A stretch of DNA of 64,000 bases, from NCBI GenBank assembly GCA_036346205.1, contig JARFJB010002087.1, positions 6,692,501-6,756,500 on the forward strand, given 5' to 3'. Positions 56,915 through 64,000 of the stretch are shown in pieces. Each line of letters opens with the position of its first letter. Position 1 is the first letter of the stretch. The DNA is from Vesta saturnalis (lineage: Eukaryota > Arthropoda > Insecta > Coleoptera > Lampyridae). Below the pieces are notes generated by a model, which was not told the origin of the DNA, ran no database searches, and saw only the letters and a list, made by a program, of their open reading frames with translations. Both the position numbers and the translations under genes were made by a program.

Positions 56915-59450
56915 TTAATTTAGGTTTCCTTCGTGGGAATTGCGAAAAACGGTAGTTGTAGGGTGTGGTAAGGATCTCTTTGGTAGGGATAGTGTCGCCG
57001 AAGGTTCTTTTATGTTCAAAGTTCTTCTGTAGTGTTTGGATTCTGTGTGTGATGGTTGGTATGTTTGCGTATTGTGTTGTGAGGTCGCTAGGGTACCTGA
57101 AAGGTAACCTGTGTATGCGTCTGAGGATTCGCCGTTCATAGGAGGCGATAGAGGAAAGGTGATTAGGGTTTATATTGGTGATCGGAAATTCATAACAGGG
57201 CGGATGTATGTTTTATAAGTGTGTAGAAGTGTTTTGGGGTGGCAAACTCTGATCTTACCCCGGAGGGCGCCCAGTAGGTTTGCGCGGTTCCTAATCCTAT
57301 TGAGTGTTTTTTAACATCGGGGAGCCAATTGAGGTTTCTAGTAAAGAGGATTCCTAGGTAGGTGATTTCATCTTGGAGTGGGAGTCTGTCTTGATTTAGG
57401 GCGAGGGAAACATTTCTGGAGGCTAGCTTTGGGAACTTATCTTCAGTGTAATTAGGATGTCGGAAGAGGATAGTTTGGATTTAGGTGGGATTGACGGAGA
57501 CTCTCCACTGGTTAGCCCAGTTGGAGAAGTTCCGCAGGGTTTTTGATATGAGGCGGGAGGCCGTTTCGCTGTTTCGATTAACCGCCCAGAAGGCGGTGTC
57601 ATCCGCAAACTGCGCAACGACTACTCAGGGTTGTGTGACTTCAGGAATGTCGGATGCGAAGGTAGTGTATAGGATCGGGGTTAAGGCAGAGTCTTGCGGT
57701 ACGCCTGCTGTGGGTTGAAAAGGATCGGAGAAGGTTTTCCCTACTTTGACTCGAACTGACCGATTGGTCAGGTCCGAGAGTAGGAATTTGGTGAAGGGGT
57801 CGGGTATATTGAGGTTACGGATCTTGTTCAGGAGACCGGCGTGCCAGACTCTGTGGAATGCTTGCTTAATGTCCAGAAACACAGCCAGATTGCATTGATT
57901 GTGATAGAATGCAACAAGGGATCTGACACGTTTGGTTGGGACGGAAGCCGAATTGGCTGTTGGAAAGAAGGTCGTTGAGTCCCTAAGTCGTCTGGTTAGA
58001 ATCTGCTTGAAGCATTTTCCGAGGCAATACAGGAGGGAAATAGGCCTATATGAGGAGGGTGAGGTTAGGTCAGTGTGGGGTTTTGGTATCATGACGGTGG
58101 AGGCCGATTTCCAGTCTGTCGGGAAGTGAGAGAAGGTTAAGCATTTGTTATAAATGTCGGAAAGTATCCGGAGGGCTGGGTCAGGTAGATGTCGAGGGAT
58201 TTTCCTATTTAGGCCGTTATGACCTGGGGCTGAATTTTTCCCTTTTTTGAAATATGTTTGGACCTGGTCGGGCGTGATAAAAAGGACTCTCGTTATCGAG
58301 TTGGGTTTCAGGAAGGTTAAGGTTGCGGAATTCTTCAAGGCGACCCTCGAGGAGTGCCTTGAACCGGTTATCGAACTGGGGATCATCTGGAGATTGAACA
58401 ATGGATTGAAGGTGGTGACCAAAGAAATCGGCCTTTTCTTGGTCGGTGGAGATTATGTTGCCGTGAAGGTCGGTTAGGTGGGATTTTGGGTTTACTTTTC
58501 TTCTGGTCAGTCTATCGAACTGTTGCCAGAAGAGTTTACCATTTCTATAATCTAGTCGGGAAGTGGCTTTGGTCCAGGAGTCTTCAGCGTGTTTATTGGT
58601 TTCTCGCCTGATTAAGGCGTTAAGGCGATTGTATTCGGTCTTGAGAGCCGGATCCCTGGATCGCAAGAATTGACGATATATTCGTTCTTTCTCTTTGATC
58701 CAGATTACGGAAGTTAGGTCACTAATGGCTCTCTCGAGATCTTGGGTCGTTTGAAGATTGGGTGTAGGAAGGTTGTTGGAGAAGTATTCAGAGAACACAT
58801 TCCAGCCTGCTCTAGAAAAATCTTTAGCTACTGTATATTGTAGGAGGAGCTCGACAAAATGAAGTTTTGACCAGTAGTGGTATGTGACCAGATGTGATCG
58901 TGGTGCCTAGAAACCACTCACGATCGAAATAGTGGACTATGGGTTTGGAAACTATGATATGGTAGAGGCACCTAAATGTTCGAAATAGGTTGGTTGAGTG
59001 TTGGAGATTCGCAGGAGTGGCAATTGCAACAGAGCGGATGATAGCCTGTTACCGTTGCTATTCATTGCAGTGTCTCCGAATTTGGGTGGCGGGCATTGAA
59101 GTTACCTAGGATAACAGCATTAGGGAGGCTAGAAGCGTAGATTAAAAGGTCGTATGATAGTGTTGTGACCTGGCGGATAGTAATAGGAAATAAATACTAT
59201 AGGAGTGGAAAAGTGCACAGTTGCAGCAACGTATTCGAATGCTGTAGGTACTCCGGGAGTTGAAATGGAGTGGAGGGGAAGCAGTTTTTAATTAATAAGT
59301 AAGTGTGAAAGGTGTTAAAATTAAGGGTGCATCTTGGTGTAAGCTTTGTTTCGGTGATGGAGAGGATGTGAATATTGTGGGAGTGTAAAAAGGGTTTGAT
59401 TAAGGGAAGTTTCGCCCCTCGCATTAACGATCTCTGCTATGATATCCATT
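56915..59450 (-). pseudogene. LINE copy 2 ORF2 (endonuclease and reverse transcriptase)
   Basis: The endonuclease start GAKLPLIKPFLHSHNIHILS then ETKLTP (59197-59424) is followed by a heavily decayed endonuclease. The linker (58217-58798) reads ERIYRQFLRSRDPALKTEYN and LFWQQFDRLTRRKVNPK. The reverse transcriptase reads SAPGHNGLNRKIPRHLP, SYRPISLLYCLGK, FLDIKQAFHRVWHAGLL and AGVPQDSALTPILY. A stop (57625) falls just before the catalytic QFADDTAFW (Asp-Asp codons at 57598-57603). The thumb and C-terminal region continues to YRFSQFP-type sequence near 56920. Order and motifs are those of Jockey-group elements. Confidence 0.85.
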
Positions 59451-59459
59451 AGGATGGAG

Positions 59460-60925
59460 TTAAGGATTGGGTTGGCGGATTACGGCTACCTTAATCCGCG
59501 TACCTGATACGCAGACATTGATACGCCGTTTGAAACGGTTTTGGGAGAGGGAGTCTAGGGACCGAAGAACTATGTCCTGTCGATCAGGGAACATGCGGAA
59601 AAGGGAGTGTGTAAGGACTTGCAGGAAGTCCCTAATGGAAAGGGGGTCGGTATCGGGAGTGGGTTTGAGGTGGGCGGTGTCTTCCGAGTCGGACTCTTCG
59701 GAAGACAGGATGGGTTCAAGGAATGCCATCCTTGATGGGGAACTGGGAGGTTCCCGCCACTTCCGGCACTTAAAGGAATAGGTAGGGTGAGCATCCCCGC
59801 AGTTGTTACACCTTGGGTTTGCAGAGGATTTGCAGGCGGAGGATCTGTGACTTTCGCCACAGTTTGGACAGCGGATCGCGTGGGAAGCACACTCTTCCGT
59901 GGTATGCCCCACCTGCGTGCAGGTAGAACAATACTTTGGTAGAGGTTGTGGGATAAAGGAAGGTTCGCAACAGTAGCATCGCCTGAACATGACGACACCG
60001 CGTGCTAGTAGGTATTCTATGGTGGTTTGGGAAGGAATTATGATTCAGACTAGGGAAGTTGGGGTGTTTGTGACATCGAGGTGATGCGAACAGCCTTCTT
60101 TACATGTGGAAGATCGATCGCATCCAGGATCTCTTGGGCTAGGATGTCCTTATCTACGTGACGAATCACGCAGGAGAAGGAGGGAGCTCTTGGAGTGGAG
60201 TTAGGTAAACGGGGACCGAAGAGTTTGGTGAGGGTGACGGAAGGGTCACCAAAATGGTGCCACAGCCTAAGCTGCGCATCATCCGGCAAGGGAGAGGCGG
60301 TATCTAAGAGACAGGTATGGTTATGGTTGAATGTTAAGTCCGACCAGGGAAGGTTAAAGATTTTAAAGAATTAGAAGGGGATTTCTGGGTTGTAATGGAT
60401 TTTGGGATATTGCGGATGCAATGCCTCGAGCATTGTGAGCGGTTGGGTTCAGGATTGGAGGAAGTGGGTGTAGGAATCACGGCAGGTACAGGTGGCTGGG
60501 AAGGTGTAGGTAAGAGGGCGGGTTTGTGTGAGTGTGCGGGTTTGTGTGGTTTTGTAGAGGCAGTGGAGCGCGTTAAAATGTAGGTGTGTGTTGATGAAGT
60601 GGAAATGGACGAGGGGCTTGAGTGGAAGCGTGTGCATGAGGATGGTGGTGGCGAGGCGAGAGTATATGCGTATGTGTATGGTGAGTGTCGGTGTAGGTGG
60701 ACGGGCGGCGTCGGGGGTTGGGGATACCACCGTACGGTAGCACGGAGGCGACCGTGCTAAACCATCATGGTTGTTGTTAGTGGAGGTTTTAGAAAATTGA
60801 ATTAAAGAAAGGAAAGGTAATTGTTTTAAGAGAAGGCCGGGTCTCCGCCGAGGTGCAGCCTCACACCCCGAGGATAAAAAGCTTGGAATATAGAGACCCA
60901 AATAGAAAACGGAGGAAAACAAGTG
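59460..60925 (-). pseudogene. LINE copy 2 ORF1 (zinc-knuckle protein)
   Basis: A Thr/Leu-rich N-terminal part (60449-60925) is followed by DAQLRLWHHFGDPSVTLTKL and an RRM-like block HVDKDILAQEILDAIDLPHV. Three Cys knuckles follow: CSTCTQVGHTTEEC, CPNCGESHRSSAC and CNNCGDAHPTYSFKC. A Ser/Asp-rich tail ends at 59460. The protein would bind LINE RNA. At least three frameshifts separate the pieces. Confidence 0.75.
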
Positions 60926-61302
60926 TTAAAATAAAATAAATAAATAAAATTAAAACAATATTTTTATTAAACTGATACCTATTGCTTTACCCGACGGTTG
61001 GCAGTAGCGGTGTCCTGGATGCTTCTATATGTTGTTCTTAGCGCCTGCTGTATTCCGGCGGCTCCTGCTTGCTGCTAGGCTGTGACTCCTCTACTGATGA
61101 CCGCTTCTTCGTATTATCTGTATGCAAGCAGTAACAGATCTAACTCCGAAGCAGCGAAGATCACGATGCCGGAACGATGAGCGTAAAAACGCAAAAGTTC
61201 TTTTTTGGAAATTAAGAGATTTGTAATAAAGATTACAACTGTTACGCAAGAATGGGCTTACGTTCGATACCGAGGTTCGGACTGCCCTCCTGATGCGGAA
61301 TT

Positions 61303-61927
61303 CTAATAAGTGTAAAAAAAAAATTAACGTCTGCTGCGATTGAACTCGTTCTCTGGACGGTACGTTTGGCACTAATGTTATATTGGATGGTCAAAACATG
61401 CTGTTTTGTGGTTGCAATTTTCGTAAATTCGTGTAATAAGTATATTTTATAGGTACATTCAAACATGTATTAGAACGGCACCCCACTGTACAGAAAAAAT
61501 TTACTCTATAATGGAATAACTTATATATCAAAAGTAAGGTTATGTTATGGTAATTAAAACCAGTTGAAATCTAAATTTTTTTCAATTATTTTTACCAGCA
61601 TTGATGTTTATTGTTACAAGTAAACAGACGCCTTTACGTGAATTAACTTATTGTTTTCAAATGCCAATTAGGATCTTTATCGCTAACCTAATGTCCCCGT
61701 CCCAGAACTTAAAATCGCAGCATAATTTAAGTAGTTAGTTACAAATAATATTACACTTAAATGAGTTTATAATTAAAACGATATGTATAATTTTATTATG
61801 AATAGAATAGATAGTTTTATTTAACATAATCTGTTTCTCTTGAAGTTCGGCATTTAGGGTTCCGACAGTAACATGTTTCTCTATAAAGACAATAAATTTA
61901 TTTATAGATAATTAAACAAAAAGTTAT
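61303..61927. other. No gene seen
   Basis: AT-rich sequence between the LINE 5' end and the next transposase remnant. Confidence 0.5.
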
Positions 61928-62147
61928 TAGTTATGAGCATACATGTCATACAAAGTATTTCTAATGCTCATCTTTACACAATCCGGTAAATCAACTGATC
62001 TTGTTTTTTTGCGAGGTCGTTTCTTTCCAGGATTACGCAAAATGGGATTAATTGCACTGCGTGCTTTAATCCTTGCCACTGTGCGCAAACTAATCTTCAA
62101 AGCATCTGCTACTCGCTAAAACAATAACAATGTAATTCGTTGTGTGA

Positions 62148-62229
<82 letters not shown>

Positions 62230-62357
62230 TGTACCTCTTGCACTGCATTTAACTTGATATGGGGTCCTCCATTATCTACATCATGCTGGAAGTACTCCAA
62301 CAAATTTACAACTAATTGTTGCGCTTGGGAACCTAACGTTTTTCATTTACCAGACAT
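61928..62357 (-). pseudogene. Helix-turn-helix transposase N-terminus, two exons with an AT-repeat intron
   Basis: Exon 1 (62235-62357, minus) starts MSGK then a stop, and reads LLEYFQHDVDNGGPHIKLNA to VQE. The donor is GAG before GTACAG. The acceptor TTGTTTTAG lies next to 62115. Exon 2 (61928-62115) reads VADALKISLRTVARIKARSA then NPGKKRPRKKTRSVDLPD and ends LYDMYAHN before a stop. This is the two-part DNA-binding region (KRPRKK nuclear-signal-like hook) of insect Tc1/IS630-related transposases. The DDE domain is missing. The intron is almost entirely an (AT)n microsatellite. Confidence 0.7.
62150..62228. repeat. (AT)n microsatellite inside an intron
   Basis: About 39 AT units between the splice donor and acceptor of the remnant gene. 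Apparent Ile/Tyr proteins here are artefacts. Confidence 0.95.
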
Positions 62358-62741
62358 AATAAGGCAAAAGTGCTAATAAGAACTGTTTTTAATAATTTGA
62401 CAATTTGAACAAAATAACTATAAAGAACGAGTAAATAAAAGGGCGAACAGAAATAATACGAGACGGCGTAAACTGAAAGAAAACGATGAGGTTATAAATA
62501 ATGAATAAATTTGACAGATTGACGTCAAATCACAATCCGTGCAATATTAAGTTGAAGCGTCGATTGAAGTCAGCTGTTGGACATACGGACAAACTCACTT
62601 CTCTCTTATTTTCACTGACGATCACCGATACGCATGTCTTTACTTAAAACGCATGCAAACTGTATTGCCATCTTTATCATAAACATGTATTAAGTTTTAA
62701 TAATTGTTTAAAGGAATGTCGTGCATTCAGTCGGAAACCTA

Positions 62742-62903
62742 TGATGTGGCCGGCCACTATTATCGACAATTTGTTTTTTAAAGTGCCTGTTTCTCTTAAA
62801 TTACGGTCAATAGTCAGAAAAATACGCCTATCTGGTAAATTTATATTAGGGAACTTCTCAGCATAGCGCCTTACAGCCGCTGTACCATTTCCTTCACAGT
62901 CAC
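62742..62903 (-). pseudogene. DUF4817-type helix-turn-helix fragment
   Basis: The minus-strand frame without stops reads GDCEGNGTAAVRRYAEKFPN, then LPDRRIFLTIDRNLRETGTL. This is the helix-turn-helix (DUF4817-type) pattern at the start of many insect transposases. An AG acceptor-like TGACTAG precedes it. Only about 54 residues remain. It is not continuous with 61928-62357. Confidence 0.6.
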
Positions 62904-63630
62904 CTAGTCAGAAAATGAAAATTAAATTAAGTATCACATACAAATACAACCGCTATGTTCGTAATGGTATGTTCACCTAAAACTAAATCTGCCAATTCAG
63001 AGAAACTGTAATTATTCCTTTTACGTTATTAACAAAAAAAACTTTTCTACTTACGTATAAGTAATATTACAATTTTGTCAAAGAACTGTCAACAATTCTT
63101 TCAACAAATACCGATAGCAATCGAACTAATCAATCAGTGCCTACTCATTTTTTATATTGGTAGATAGACGAAATTAACTTGAAATGAGAATATGTATTAC
63201 ATTAGATTCTTATTACCTTGTTTATTATTATAAATGGTAATGTAATAATAAAGTTGTTTTTGATATTTATGAAAATGTAGAGTTTAATAATTCAATATTT
63301 TGAAATTGACATTCAAAAGGGTGGCTGTATCTTCCAAAGTAAAATGTTTACAAATAAATACAAAGAGGCAAACAAGTTTTAGAATATAATAAATAAAAAT
63401 AAATGAATGCGACTGCTTCCAGTTTATTGGTTATCGTATACTAGTATCTCATACAAATTTTCATAAAATTACGTCACACCGTTTTAGAGAAACGTTAAGA
63501 AAATTAATTTAAATTTAAAATAAATCACCCTGTACCTTTTTTTGTATGCACTTTTGTATATAGGTAAGTGAGATTCAATCAAACTATTTTTGACCCCAGA
63601 ATATGTGGCCATGAGCCAATCTTTTCGTAT
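62904..63630. other. No gene seen
   Basis: AT-rich sequence without recognisable coding or repeat structure. Confidence 0.5.
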
Positions 63631-63661
63631 GGTAATGTAATGTAATGTAATGTAATGTAAT
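63631..63661. repeat. (GTAAT)n short tandem repeat
   Basis: Six units of GTAAT/TGTAA in a row. Confidence 0.9.
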
Positions 63662-63723
63662 CTTTAATACGTTTTTATTATGACAACAATAAGGTAACTC
63701 AAAATAACTATTTTTGTATCAAG

Positions 63724-63797
63724 TACCTAAAATGAGGTTTTTTAGGACGAATTTGCTCGAAATAGCAAATGAATCTTAAAAAACCTATTTTAGGTAC
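63724..63797. repeat. Hairpin
   Basis: GTACCTAAAATGAGGTTTTT at 63724 and AAAAACCTATTTTAGGTAC ending at 63797 pair with one or two mismatches around a 29-base loop. It is probably a tiny MITE. Confidence 0.75.
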
Positions 63798-64000
63798 GTG
63801 TTATAAACAATATTTTTTTGTTTAAGCTCTTTAAAATTTTCCTAGAATACCTAATTTATCAATTTTATTGAAAGTACCTAGTTTTTTTGACAAATTCGAG
63901 TGATGGAACTGATAAATAAAATAATTTTTAAAATATTGTACATTGAATTATTTAATTAAATAATATATAATATAAAATGGTTGCCATGACAACTTTTAGG

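Larger units (their letters stand above)
56577..61302 (-). mobile_element. LINE copy 2 (Jockey-type, nearly full length)
   Basis: About 4.7 kb on the minus strand: 5' UTR 60930-61302, ORF1 about 59460-60925, ORF2 about 56915-59450, then a 3' UTR ending in an A8 run at about 56577. That run directly abuts the 5' end of copy 1, so the two copies are head to tail. The sense strand is A/C-rich and poor in G. All reading frames contain frameshifts or stops, listed with each ORF. Confidence 0.8.

Noticed and set aside
57485..60583. Several plus-strand frames opposite the LINE (57485, 57932, 58247, 59467, 60395)
   Set aside because: They are antisense shadows of LINE ORF1 and ORF2 on the minus strand and show no motifs.
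62109..62376. Open frames with long Ile/Tyr runs on both strands
   Set aside because: The run is the AT microsatellite; the flanking residues belong to a spliced exon on the minus strand and the plus-strand frame is a shadow.

Overview
This is an AT-rich window of animal nuclear DNA, most likely from an insect. The evidence is intron-bearing coding exons with GT-AG splice sites, and a transposon set typical of insect genomes: piggyBac, mariner/Tc1, PIF/Harbinger, Crypton-like tyrosine recombinases, Penelope, Polinton/Maverick, Ty3/gypsy and Jockey/CR1-type LINEs. The insect order cannot be fixed from the sequence. There are no prokaryotic operons, CRISPR arrays or rRNA genes.

Only one host protein-coding gene is recognisable: alpha-tubulin N-acetyltransferase (Atat/MEC-17) on the minus strand. 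Its first coding exon is at 43785-43888 and its second at 11812-11961. They join in phase (phase 2, giving Ser35) across a 31.8 kb intron. Later exons were not found to the left. A cloverleaf-perfect tRNA-like gene (anticodon AGC) lies at 51494-51566 on the minus strand.

Layout. 1-690: simple repeats. 880-11811: downstream intron or flank of Atat, with a foldback element, a MITE, two decayed Crypton-like tyrosine recombinase genes and a LINE scrap. 11962-43784: the Atat intron, which holds a tRNA-derived SINE, a Harbinger remnant, a Penelope element, a degenerate satellite, a nearly complete piggyBac with TTAA target duplication, a small TIR transposon with a split Cys-rich gene, a mariner, a LINE, a YqaJ-like nuclease remnant, a second piggyBac inside long inverted repeats, a 2 kb noncoding dispersed repeat, a gypsy integrase fragment and a LINE ORF1. 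43889-64000: upstream of Atat, with transposase scraps, a possible LTR, two Tc1-like remnants, the tRNA, a rearranged Polinton fragment, two head-to-tail LINE copies on the minus strand, and two helix-turn-helix transposase remnants.

Almost every coding stretch outside Atat is a decaying mobile-element gene. The least decayed is the piggyBac at 22020-24672, whose three catalytic aspartates are intact but which carries about three frameshifts. The most unusual structures are the Crypton-like gene with palindromes and direct repeats around it, the long inverted repeat enclosing a truncated piggyBac, and the TIR element with the split Cys-rich gene.
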